Source: Antrihabitans cavernicola
Lineage (GTDB): Bacteria > Actinomycetota > Actinomycetes > Mycobacteriales > Mycobacteriaceae
Direction of reading: 5' to 3'
Length of the DNA: 64,000 bases
Assembly: GCF_008297975.1 (NCBI RefSeq)
Contig: NZ_VLNY01000015.1
Location: forward strand, 1 to 64,000
Shown: one piece after another, positions 1 through 7,562 of the stretch
Numbering within the stretch: position 1 is the stretch's first letter
How the letters are laid out: each line of letters starts with the position of its first letter
Notes under the pieces: model-generated
Database searches by the model: none
What the model was told of the DNA's origin: nothing
Seen by the model: only the letters and a program-made list of their open reading frames with translations
Program-made: the position numbers and the translations under genes

Positions 1-498
1 CACGTCTTCCGGGGTGCCGTCCGTCGCGCACTGGGCCAGTATTTTCTCCGCGTCGTCGCGGGTGGTTCGGGGTAGTGCCGCGGGAACATCGTGCATCACG
101 GCGGCGATCTTGCGGGCATGCTCCGGGCTGATGTCACCGCCCTGTTGGGCGGTGGAGGTGGCGGGCAGACCGACCGGAATCGGATGTCCGCCGACGTCGT
201 GCCAGGTACCCAGCTTCTTCGCCGCGGTGACGCGACCGGTGGCATCGGAGCGGGACAGCCGCAACACGTCTTGGAGGTACGACGCGGTCGAGGTGCAGCC
301 GGCATGTCGTGGCATCGACCGTTCGGTGGCGTGCACGATCAGTCGCGTGGAGACCGCCGCCAACTTGCGGTTCACGCGTTCGACGATCCGCATGGCTTCG
401 GCGATGTCGTCGTCGCAGAGTGGTGTGAAGTCGTCGTCGAGCACCGCGGACGTCGCAGCAGCGAGTGCTGCGACAGGTCCTTCGGTGATCGAATGCAT
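1..498 (-). CDS. DUF222 (13E12-type) HNH endonuclease family protein, 3' end cut by window edge
   Basis: The reverse-strand frame opens with ATG at 498 and runs without a stop to base 1, giving 166 residues of an incomplete protein. It starts MHSITEGPVAALAAATSAVL, followed by a helical stretch with VNRKLAAVSTRLI, a conserved ASYLQDVLRLSRSDA segment and a QGGDISPEHARKIAAV segment. This order is typical of the DUF222 N-terminal domain in the actinobacterial 13E12 repeat family, which usually ends in an HNH nuclease domain; here that part would lie beyond the window. The cellular role of the family is not established. A second, broken member lies at 56080-56263. Confidence 0.85.
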   Translation of the reverse strand, partial: MHSITEGPVAALAAATSAVLDDDFTPLCDDDIAEAMRIVERVNRKLAAVSTRLIVHATERSMPRHAGCTSTASYLQDVLRLSRSDATGRVTAAKKLGTWHDVGGHPIPVGLPATSTAQQGGDISPEHARKIAAVMHDVPAALPRTTRDDAEKILAQCATDGTPEDV

Positions 499-581
499 GT
501 GCGAAGTCTAGCGGCACCCACCGACACGAAACTCCTGAAACTGTTGGGGCTCAATGGGTTAGCGCGAGCACTCGACCTCCG

Positions 582-639
582 TGATCACGAGCAAATGGTG
601 GCAATTTTCGCGATTTCCGCCACCCGATGCTCGTGATCA
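582..639. repeat. 58-bp near-palindrome, REP-like
   Basis: The arms TGATCACGAGCA (582-593) and TGCTCGTGATCA (628-639) are perfect inverted repeats. After three unpaired bases on each side, GGTGGC (597-602) pairs with GCCACC (619-624). The centre is AT-rich around TCGCGA. It lies between divergent genes, so it is not a terminator for convergent transcription. It could be a REP-like dispersed element or an operator. Confidence 0.6.
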
Positions 640-698
640 GCGGACCGGGCGCCCAGACGACAACACCCGCTGCCGGCGGCACCGCATACCCTTTCCTT

Positions 699-1076
699 GT
701 GAAGAAGCATTTCCCCGCAATCGCCGCCGATGTGGTTCTCGTCCTGATCTTCTGCGCGATCGGGCGACGCAGCCATGACGAGGGCGGAGCGATCACCGGC
801 CTGCTCCACACCGCATGGCCCTTCCTCGGCGGGCTTGCAGTCGGGTGGGCGTCGGCACTGGCGCTCTACAAGGACAAGTTCACTGCCGATTCGATCTTCC
901 CGACGGGTGTGGTCGTCTGGTTGTCGACGCTGGTGATCGGCATGGTGCTACGCGTGATCTCGGGTCAGGGCACGGCGTTCAGCTTCATCATCGTTGCGGG
1001 TGTGGTTCTCGCGGCTTTCCTCGTCGGCTGGCGCGCGATCTACCGCCAAGTCGAGGAGCGACGCGCGCTGCGTTAG
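699..1076 (+). CDS. DUF3054 family membrane protein
   Basis: A 125-residue, very hydrophobic protein with about four predicted membrane segments. It contains the features I associate with DUF3054: an N-terminal helix running into AIGRRSHDEG, then GLLHTAWPFL, and a later WLSTLVIGMVLRV helix. No biochemical role is known for the family. I chose GTG at 699 (VKKHFPAIAAD) because the protein then starts just before the first helix, as in other members. An in-frame ATG at 627 would add 24 residues of unlikely sequence that overlap the palindrome at 582-639. The gene stands alone, followed by the symporter 46 bp downstream on the same strand. Confidence 0.8.
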   Translation: MKKHFPAIAADVVLVLIFCAIGRRSHDEGGAITGLLHTAWPFLGGLAVGWASALALYKDKFTADSIFPTGVVVWLSTLVIGMVLRVISGQGTAFSFIIVAGVVLAAFLVGWRAIYRQVEERRALR

Positions 1077-1122
1077 CCACTCGCGCTGGCATTGCGGGGC
1101 CCAAGAGAGCACAGTGCACTAC

Positions 1123-2595
1123 ATGAGCGATCTGTCGGAAACCACAAAATCGCCAGGCCACGAAGATCGTGGATTCTTCGGTCAGCCGTTCGCGCTGGCC
1201 AACCTGTTCGGCGTCGAGATGTGGGAGCGCTTCTCCTTCTACGGCATGCAGGGAATCCTGCTCTACTACCTGTACTACTCGGTGAGCGACGGCGGCCTCG
1301 ACATCGCGCAGTCGTCGGCCACCAGCATCGTCGGCGCCTACGGCGGAACTGTCTACCTGTCGACCATCATCGGCGCGTGGATCGCGGACCGAGTGCTCGG
1401 TTCCGAACGCACGCTCTTCTACAGCGCCTTCCTCATCATGTTGGGCCATATAGCTCTTGCCGTCCTGCCCGGCGTCTGGGGTGTCGGCGTAGGCCTGGTC
1501 TGCGTCGCCGTCGGTAGCGGTGGTTTGAAGGCCAACGCGACGTCGTTGGTCGGTGAGTTGTACTCCGAACACGACGATCGACGCGATGCCGGCTTCTCCA
1601 TCTTCTACATGGGGATCAATATCGGCGGCTTCGTCGGCCCACTGCTCACCGGCTTCGCACAGGATCACGCCGGCTTCCATGCCGGATTCGGTTTGGCCGC
1701 AATCGGTATGGCATTGGGGTTGATTCAGTACACCCTCGGCCGTCGGCATCTCCACGGCGTTGGCGCAACGCCACCCAATCCGCTGCCGACGGCGGAACGC
1801 GGGCGGTGGATCGGAATTGCGGTGACCGCCCTGATCGTGATCGGCGCCCTCGCTGCACTCAACATCATCACTGCGGACAACCTCTCCGACGTGGTCACCG
1901 GGATCGCCATCGCGGCGACCCTCATCTACTTCACGGTGATCCTGACGAGCAAGCACATCACGTCGGTCGAACGCAGCCGAGTCATCTCGTTCATCCCGAT
2001 GTTCATTGCCAGCGCGGCCTTTTGGTCGTTGTTTCAGCAGCAGTTCACAACGATCGCCGTGATCGCCGACAAGCGGCTGGATCGCAGCCTTTTCGGCTGG
2101 AACTTCCCCGCGTCGTGGGTGCAGTCGATCAACCCGGTGTTCATCATCATCTTCGCGGGCGTGTTCGCCGCGGTCTGGACCAAGCTCGGATCCCGCCAGC
2201 CGACGTCGCCGATCAAGTTTGCCATCAGTACCGCGATCATGGGCCTCGCCTTCCTGGCATTCATCCCGTTCACCGGCGGCGGGCCCAACAGTGTTCCGCT
2301 GCTGGCGATCTGCGGCATCCTGCTGTTGTTCACCTTCGCCGAACTGTTCCTCTCACCCGTCGGACTCTCGCTGGCAACCAAGCTGGCTCCCAAGATGTTC
2401 CGGACGCAAATGGTGGCGCTGTTCTTCCTGTCCGTCGCACTCGGCACCTCGATGGCAGGCACGTTGGCGGGCTACTACGACGAGAACGACGAGGCGCCGT
2501 ACTTCACCTTCATCGGGATTGCGTCGATTGCGGTCGCAGTGGTGATCGGTGCGCTCTCGCCGTGGATCAAGAAGAAGATGGCAGGCGTGCACTGA
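1123..2595 (+). CDS. POT/PTR2 family proton-coupled oligopeptide transporter
   Basis: A 490-residue integral membrane protein of the proton-dependent oligopeptide transporter family, which imports di- and tripeptides with H+. The N-terminus carries the family pattern FGVEMWERFSFYGMQGILLYY in the first helix. The PTR2 signature region appears as VGSGGLKANATSLVGE followed by FSIFYMGINIGGFVGPLL. About 14 hydrophobic segments can be counted, the usual number for bacterial members. ATG at 1123 is chosen; an in-frame GTG at 1114 sits too close to the GAGAG at 1105-1109 to be favoured. Its 3' end overlaps the end of the convergent remnant at 2567-2941 by 29 bp. Substrate range cannot be read from sequence. 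Confidence 0.92.
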   Translation: MSDLSETTKSPGHEDRGFFGQPFALANLFGVEMWERFSFYGMQGILLYYLYYSVSDGGLDIAQSSATSIVGAYGGTVYLSTIIGAWIADRVLGSERTLFYSAFLIMLGHIALAVLPGVWGVGVGLVCVAVGSGGLKANATSLVGELYSEHDDRRDAGFSIFYMGINIGGFVGPLLTGFAQDHAGFHAGFGLAAIGMALGLIQYTLGRRHLHGVGATPPNPLPTAERGRWIGIAVTALIVIGALAALNIITADNLSDVVTGIAIAATLIYFTVILTSKHITSVERSRVISFIPMFIASAAFWSLFQQQFTTIAVIADKRLDRSLFGWNFPASWVQSINPVFIIIFAGVFAAVWTKLGSRQPTSPIKFAISTAIMGLAFLAFIPFTGGGPNSVPLLAICGILLLFTFAELFLSPVGLSLATKLAPKMFRTQMVALFFLSVALGTSMAGTLAGYYDENDEAPYFTFIGIASIAVAVVIGALSPWIKKKMAGVH

Positions 2596-2941
2596 CCAAC
2601 TGCGTGGCGGCCCAACGCGGATCGCGACCGAGCAAACGAAGCAACGCTTCCATCGGCGCCTGCTCCTGTTCGTCCGGCAGCGGCGGGTTGTACACTCCCC
2701 CAGGCCCGTTCAGCGGGCTGCCCGGCAGCGTGATCACCCGCGCGATGGGCAACGCCACCTCGAGCAGTGACTCCGGCACGACGAGTGTTCGGCCTGTCGC
2801 CGCCGCAAGGTCCCATCGATGCACGATCATGTCGACCAGATGAATACCGACGACGCGCTCGAGCGACATGCGCTGTCCTGCTTTCGGAACCATGACGGAA
2901 TCACCCGCGAGATCGAGCGCCGTGCGATCACGGACGCGCAA
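2567..2941 (-). pseudogene. C-terminal remnant of a TIGR03086/maleylpyruvate-isomerase-like protein
   Basis: The frame encodes VDMIVHRWDLAAATGRTLVV and a tail with EALLRLLGRDPRW, typical of the second half of mycothiol-dependent maleylpyruvate isomerase-like (TIGR03086/MDMPI) proteins. The N-terminal DinB-like helical bundle, about 70-80 residues with the metal ligands, is missing: the frame closes at a TAG four codons upstream of the TTG at 2941, and no other reverse frame up to 3104 supplies it. From about 2894 upward the opposite strand instead encodes the tail of a TetR regulator. I infer a truncated, non-functional remnant; expression of a short protein from TTG cannot be excluded. Confidence 0.6.
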
Positions 2942-3103
2942 CAGCTGGGAGAGCTACCGTCGAATCCGGACGCCGCTCGCCTCGCCTTCGAACTGGATGC
3001 GTTGGCGTGCGCCGCGAACGCCGAGGCACTGCTGTTCGACGACGACTCCGCCTACGACCGCGCCGCAGCAGCGATCCACGACCGCCTGCACGCGCTGGTG
3101 TAG
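2894..3103 (+). pseudogene. C-terminal remnant of a TetR-family regulator
   Basis: The forward frame ending at 3103 reads GELPSNPDAARLAFELDALA, then ANAEALLFDDDSAYDRAAAA and IHDRLHALV. This closely follows the closing helices of many TetR ligand-binding domains, with the usual GELP...D..LAFEL pattern. There is no helix-turn-helix region upstream: the frame runs back to 2819 but that part is the antisense of the MDMPI-like remnant. The two remnants face each other and meet near 2890, as expected after a deletion that joined two gene ends. The stop directly abuts the stop of the PBP-like gene at 3104. Confidence 0.6.
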
Positions 3104-4783
3104 CTACTCGCTGGGATGACTCATCGCACGGAAGAGCCGCGCGCTCATCTTGGCCGCCGCATCGGAGCCTTCCGCGCCTTGGATGTAGACCGAGAACGCC
3201 AGATCGCCCTTGCTACCGCTGAACCACTGATCGTCGCCTGCCGAACCGGGAAGACCGGTCACGTCCGGATATGCTCGCACACTTGCCATCTCCGGGCGAC
3301 CGACACCGTCCTTCGCCAGCGCCCGTAGCTTGTCCGCGACGTCGCCGCGCAGCGGTCCCAACTGAGCTTCGGTAGTCGCGGGTTGTCCGAACGCGATCAT
3401 CGGAATCGCTGCGCCACCGCGCGCGATCGACGCGGCAACGAGCGCCATGCCGAACGGACTGACCATCACCCCGTCGTTGGCCGGAGTCTCGTTGCGCACC
3501 GGCTCCATGCCCTTGCCCGGCTGCGGGAAGCGTCCGGTGGTCTCGGTGAGACCGGGCACCTTGTAGTCGACGCCGAGGCCGAGCTGACTCGCGACTTGCA
3601 TGACGTCCTCGGGCTTCACATCCTGTGGCGCAACGCCCTTTTCGATGGCGGTTGCCGCCTTGATCGCGTCGAGGTTGGAACCCGCGGGATACAACCCGGT
3701 GAACGCGATGGGCCCCTTGTCGTTCGCTTGACTGTTCTGCGCAACCGCAAGAACCGCGCCGGTGGACGGCTGAATCGCGACGATGGTCGCAGGCTCCGCC
3801 ACACTGACCACCGCATCCTCGGCGGCGAGTTGCAGCTTGGTGTCCAGCGTCGACGGCACGTCGGGTCCGGGCGGGCCTTGGTATCCGACCAGTTGGGTCG
3901 GCGGCGCATTGTCCGGCTGGAACATCTGCACGGCCCAACCCGCGGTCGCGTCCCGATTCGCCTGCCATACGTTGCGCAACGCACCGACGAGCGGCGAATC
4001 GATACGACGATCGGCCGTGATCAGCTGCGGCTGCTTCTCGACCACCACGCCTGGGATCGGGCGGATGTCAGGCTCCAGAATCGCGAAGTCGTCGTCACGT
4101 AGCGACACCGCAGTGATCGGCTTGCCCTGCGCGACAACCAAGTCCTGCATCAGCGACTGCGAGGTGATCAGCGGCGCGACGGGCGCGATCGCCTTCGACA
4201 GTTCGGTGGTCGACTTGACCGGATCCGGCATGGCGGACGGGTCGAGCTTGATCGCGTTGATCGTCTGTTCCGCCAGGGTGACGGCGCCCGTGTTGTCGAG
4301 CACGCGCGGCGGCGGCGCGTCGGTGCGCACCATATGAACGGAACGTCCGTGGTCCAACTCCGGCATCACGACCGTGGGGTCCCAGGAGATCCGCCAGCCC
4401 GTCGTCAGCTTCCGGACACTGCCCTGCGCGCTGTAGGACCAGGACCTGTTCTGCCCGAAGTCCCACGCGGCGTCGAGGGTGAAGAATCCCGACGAGTCGT
4501 CGAGGCCGATGAACTGGCTCACCTTGTAGTCGACAGATTTCGCCTTGAGTCCATCGAACATTTGCCCAATGGTTGCCGAAGCGGCATTCGGATACGACGT
4601 GAGGGACGAAGCACCGCCCACATCCTGCTTGTCGAGCGCTTCGGCGAAGTGGTCTACCAAGGCTTCTGCGGGATTGGTTTCGTCGCCGAGAGAGCAGGCG
4701 CCGAGGGCAAGGGTCATCGACGCAACGGCTGCAAGCGCAGTTGCGCACTTGATTCCGACTCGGCGGGATGTCCGTAGACCCAT
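3104..4783 (-). CDS. Catalytically degenerate penicillin-binding protein-like lipoprotein
   Basis: A 559-residue paralogue of the PBP encoded directly upstream. It has a lipoprotein signal (lipobox LGAC, Cys30), a MecA-N/NTF2-like domain (about 38-155), a PBP dimerisation region (160-280) and a transpeptidase-like domain (300-559). The active-site SxxK is SNLD at 369-372, so the Lys is Asp. The stretch holding SxN in the sister (about 45-50 residues) is deleted, and KTG reads LPG (511-513). It should therefore neither cross-link peptidoglycan nor bind beta-lactam covalently in the usual way. The frame is open throughout and conserved outside the motifs, suggesting a structural or regulatory pseudo-enzyme rather than decay. 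ATG at 4783 is preceded by GGAG. It may be cotranscribed with the sister gene 107 bp upstream. Confidence 0.85.
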   Translation of the reverse strand: MGLRTSRRVGIKCATALAAVASMTLALGACSLGDETNPAEALVDHFAEALDKQDVGGASSLTSYPNAASATIGQMFDGLKAKSVDYKVSQFIGLDDSSGFFTLDAAWDFGQNRSWSYSAQGSVRKLTTGWRISWDPTVVMPELDHGRSVHMVRTDAPPPRVLDNTGAVTLAEQTINAIKLDPSAMPDPVKSTTELSKAIAPVAPLITSQSLMQDLVVAQGKPITAVSLRDDDFAILEPDIRPIPGVVVEKQPQLITADRRIDSPLVGALRNVWQANRDATAGWAVQMFQPDNAPPTQLVGYQGPPGPDVPSTLDTKLQLAAEDAVVSVAEPATIVAIQPSTGAVLAVAQNSQANDKGPIAFTGLYPAGSNLDAIKAATAIEKGVAPQDVKPEDVMQVASQLGLGVDYKVPGLTETTGRFPQPGKGMEPVRNETPANDGVMVSPFGMALVAASIARGGAAIPMIAFGQPATTEAQLGPLRGDVADKLRALAKDGVGRPEMASVRAYPDVTGLPGSAGDDQWFSGSKGDLAFSVYIQGAEGSDAAAKMSARLFRAMSHPSE

Positions 4784-4890
4784 TACGACAATCTCCAGTC
4801 TTGTCACGGTCGCAACAAGCACGTTCAACCTACGATGCAAACACGACGACGGCAGGATTTCAGCGAACACGCCGACTGTCGACCGTAAGG

Positions 4891-6720
4891 TTACCTGGGA
4901 ATCTGTGCCTGAATTGGCCGGAGGAACCGTCCGGCCGCGTCGACGGCGGGTGTGGAGCTGTCTCCACCTGCGACGAATACCGCGAACGCGACGTCGCCGT
5001 CGATCCCCACGAACCAACCGTGAGCTTGGCCACCCCCGGGCTGTACCGGTGCGCCCGGCGCGGTTGCGTCGAATTCGGCGGTGCCGGTCTTGCCGCGAAG
5101 GTCCGGTATGTCTTTCAGCGAAGTCGCTGTACCGGCGGTGACGGTCTCGCGCATCATCGCCGCGATCTCGTCAGGAATGTTTGCTGGCAGTGGTGCGGGC
5201 GTCTGATTGCCGACGCCGGGCTGACCGTTGACCATCATCGGCGCCGGCACCGACCCCCGTGCGATGGACGCCGCGACCAAAGCCATGCCGAAGGGTGACG
5301 CCGTCACCTGCCCCTGACCGATCCCGGATTCGACGCGCTGCGCGGGCGTGTCGGCGACCGGGACGCTGCCCGTCACGGTGGTGAGACCGGGCGTCACGTA
5401 GTCGATGCCGAGGCCCAATTGCTGGGCGGCCTTCTGCAGCCCGTTGGGCGGCAGTCCCACTGCCAGTCGTCCCATCGTCGTGTTGCAGGACCGCGCAAAC
5501 GCCGTGTGCAGCGGGACCTGGCCCAGATCGAAGTTGTCGTCGTTCGGGATCTGCCTGCCCTCGATGTTTTCCGTCCCCGGGCAGGGCAGCACCGTGTCGG
5601 GCGTGACCTGGCCCGCTTGCAACGCCGCGGACACGGTCACGGTCTTGAACGTGGAACCGGGCGGGTACAGACCGGTGAGCGCAATCGGTCCCTGCGCATC
5701 GGCAGGCGCATTCTGCGCGACCGCGAGAACCGCACCGGTCGACGGCTGCAATGCGACGATCGCCGCTTGCTGCGGAATCGGGGCGAGTGCGGCCTCTGCG
5801 GCCTGCTGGATTCCGATGTCGAGCGTCGTCGAGATGTCTGCGGTGGTTCCGGGCGGCTGACCTGCCAATTGCTTAGCTGTGCCGTTCGCGTCGACGGCTT
5901 GCACTGCCCACCCCGCGGCCGCTGTCTGCGCCTGCTGCCACAGATCGGCGACGCCGGTCAGCGTCGGCGACGCGAGCGCCTTGTCGTCGGTGAGCAGGCG
6001 CGTCTGCGGCGCGAGGGTCACGCCCGGTGCCGCCTTCAGGGCGTCCGCGATCGGTGCGATGTCTTGGTCCCGCAGCGAGATCGCGGTGAACGGCTTGCCT
6101 TTGGCGCCGTCCCGTTCCGTCTGTAGCGAGGCAGCTGTGATGTCGGGCGAGATCGGTGTCAACAGTGCGGCCAGCGCGACGAGGTTCGCGGTCGGATCGA
6201 CATTCACCAAGGTCACGGTTTGTTGGGACATCAAGACACGATTGGTCTTGTCGAGAATCTTCGCCGGCGTTCCGAAGGTCGGCGTGAACTGCAGTTTCTG
6301 GCCGTCGGTCAGACCGGGGGCCAGCACCGCAGGGTCCCAGTCGATCCGCCAGCCGTTGTCGGTATCCGTTGCTTTGGCTTTGGTGGAGTACTTCCACTCC
6401 TTCGGCGCTTGCCCTTTGGCTGCGTCCGAGTCCCCCAGCTTCCAGTCGGCGTCGAAGGTGACGTCGCCATCGCCTGCCGCCTGTACCTGGTACTTGCCGT
6501 TCTTGCCCAGGCCGTCGAACAGCTGCGATATCGCCGTTGCAGCCTTCGCGGGATCGCTGGTGAGCGCCGCAGCCGCATTCGCATCTTGCTTGTCGAGTGC
6601 GTCGACGAACTGTTGTGCAACCGTCTGCGGCTGGTCGGGACCGTTGGAGCAGCCTGCCGCGATCAACCCCACGACCGCGATGGGCGCCAGCAAGTACATG
6701 GACCGGGTGTGAGTGCGCAC
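4891..6720 (-). CDS. Lipoprotein penicillin-binding protein, class B transpeptidase (PBP-lipo type)
   Basis: A 609-residue D,D-transpeptidase expected to cross-link peptidoglycan stems outside the membrane. Visible parts are a signal peptide with lipobox AAGC (Cys24), a MecA-N/NTF2-like domain (about 30-150), a dimerisation domain (155-290) and the transpeptidase domain (300-609). All three motifs are present: STFK (356-359, nucleophile Ser356), SCN (411-413) and KTG (544-546). The architecture matches Mycobacterium tuberculosis Rv2864c (PBP-lipo). The start is GTG at 6720; an ATG at 6699 (MYLLAPIAV) is also possible and would still give a signal peptide. It is the first gene of a likely two-gene unit with the degenerate paralogue. 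Confidence 0.92.
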   Translation of the reverse strand: MRTHTRSMYLLAPIAVVGLIAAGCSNGPDQPQTVAQQFVDALDKQDANAAAALTSDPAKAATAISQLFDGLGKNGKYQVQAAGDGDVTFDADWKLGDSDAAKGQAPKEWKYSTKAKATDTDNGWRIDWDPAVLAPGLTDGQKLQFTPTFGTPAKILDKTNRVLMSQQTVTLVNVDPTANLVALAALLTPISPDITAASLQTERDGAKGKPFTAISLRDQDIAPIADALKAAPGVTLAPQTRLLTDDKALASPTLTGVADLWQQAQTAAAGWAVQAVDANGTAKQLAGQPPGTTADISTTLDIGIQQAAEAALAPIPQQAAIVALQPSTGAVLAVAQNAPADAQGPIALTGLYPPGSTFKTVTVSAALQAGQVTPDTVLPCPGTENIEGRQIPNDDNFDLGQVPLHTAFARSCNTTMGRLAVGLPPNGLQKAAQQLGLGIDYVTPGLTTVTGSVPVADTPAQRVESGIGQGQVTASPFGMALVAASIARGSVPAPMMVNGQPGVGNQTPAPLPANIPDEIAAMMRETVTAGTATSLKDIPDLRGKTGTAEFDATAPGAPVQPGGGQAHGWFVGIDGDVAFAVFVAGGDSSTPAVDAAGRFLRPIQAQIPR

Positions 6721-6779
6721 ACCATCGATGATGCACGACTCGCGATTTCGCCTGCAGCGGAAGCACGTGACCTCTGGTC

Positions 6780-6809
6780 ATTACGGAGTAACACTGTAAT
6801 CATCATTAC
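6780..6809. promoter_or_regulatory. Cluster of GTAAY/ATTAC inverted repeats, candidate operator
   Basis: Four pentamers are packed in 30 bp: ATTAC (6780-6784), GTAAC (6788-6792), GTAAT (6796-6800) and ATTAC (6805-6809). The first pair forms TTAC-GGA-GTAA and the second GTAAT-CATC-ATTAC. The cluster ends 16 bp before the start codon at 6826, in the intergenic space shared with the divergent PBP. It is a candidate repressor site. Confidence 0.45.
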
Positions 6810-6825
6810 AACGAAGGGAAATGTC

Positions 6826-7380
6826 ATGAGACACGGATCAAGGGGTAGAGGTTTCGCTCGACCGGGCGGCTGGCAGCAAGCCGACGTTCCGGACGCCACG
6901 GACGCACCCGACTGGTTTGCCGGGCGACTGCCCGACGGCTGGTTCGTCGGGTCGGCGACCGTCGAGGTCGATCGTGAGGAGATCATCGTCGTCGGCGAAT
7001 TGCCCAAACCTGCCGAGGGCGATTCGGAGGCGACGGCCGATGGTCGCGTCGCGCGCTTCCGCGAGACCACCCGCGGCGAACGCATGCAGATCGCCGACGA
7101 GGCCGAAGCTCGATACGGCCGCAAGGTCGCCTGGGGCGTGACACTCGACGGCAACCGCACGCTGTTCACCCATCTGGCGGTTCCGGTGATGACGCGACTG
7201 CGTCAGCCCGAGCGCAAGGTGCTCGACACCCTCGTCGACGCCGGCGTCGCTCGCTCACGAGCCGACGCGCTGGCGTGGACGGTCAAACTCGCAGGTGAGC
7301 ACGCGGACGAATGGCTCGCCGAGCTGCGCGATGCGATGCGCAAGGTCGACGATCTGCGCTCGGAGGGTCCGAACCTGTAG
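6826..7380 (+). CDS. Conserved hypothetical protein with C-terminal RHH-like helices
   Basis: A 184-residue soluble protein that I do not recognise as a named family. The N-terminal part has PDWFAGRLPDGWFVGSATVE and an acidic strand region (VDREEIIVVGELP). The middle contains GRVARFRETTRGERMQIADE. The C-terminal third (GVARSRADALAWTVKLAGEH) resembles the helix pair of ribbon-helix-helix proteins such as MetJ/CopG, which is only a pattern impression. ATG at 6826 follows GAAGGGA at good spacing. The inverted-repeat cluster immediately upstream makes autoregulation a reasonable guess. It is divergent from the PBP gene. Confidence 0.7.
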   Translation: MRHGSRGRGFARPGGWQQADVPDATDAPDWFAGRLPDGWFVGSATVEVDREEIIVVGELPKPAEGDSEATADGRVARFRETTRGERMQIADEAEARYGRKVAWGVTLDGNRTLFTHLAVPVMTRLRQPERKVLDTLVDAGVARSRADALAWTVKLAGEHADEWLAELRDAMRKVDDLRSEGPNL

Positions 7381-7562
7381 TCGGACCTCGCCGTTAATTC
7401 GTTGCGTCGGAATCGCCGAGCGGTTTACGGTGTTGGAAGTCCTGTCGTCGACGATCGGAGAAGGGCCCTTGCTCGTTCAGAGGTGATCACGCATCACATG
7501 CGTGGTCGACGCTGCAGCCTGCATTCACGCACGCTGCGTTTCGGCGAACTCTGGAGGACCAC

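Noticed and set aside
1806-2843. Forward open frame of 345 codons over the peptide transporter
   Set aside because: Arg/His-rich translation typical of an out-of-frame reading of high-GC DNA; the transporter frame has clear PTR2 motifs.
7381-7562. Ribosome-mediated attenuator upstream of the ABC-F gene
   Set aside because: A short frame from 7498 overlaps the ABC-F start, but I found no convincing terminator/anti-terminator pair in the leader.
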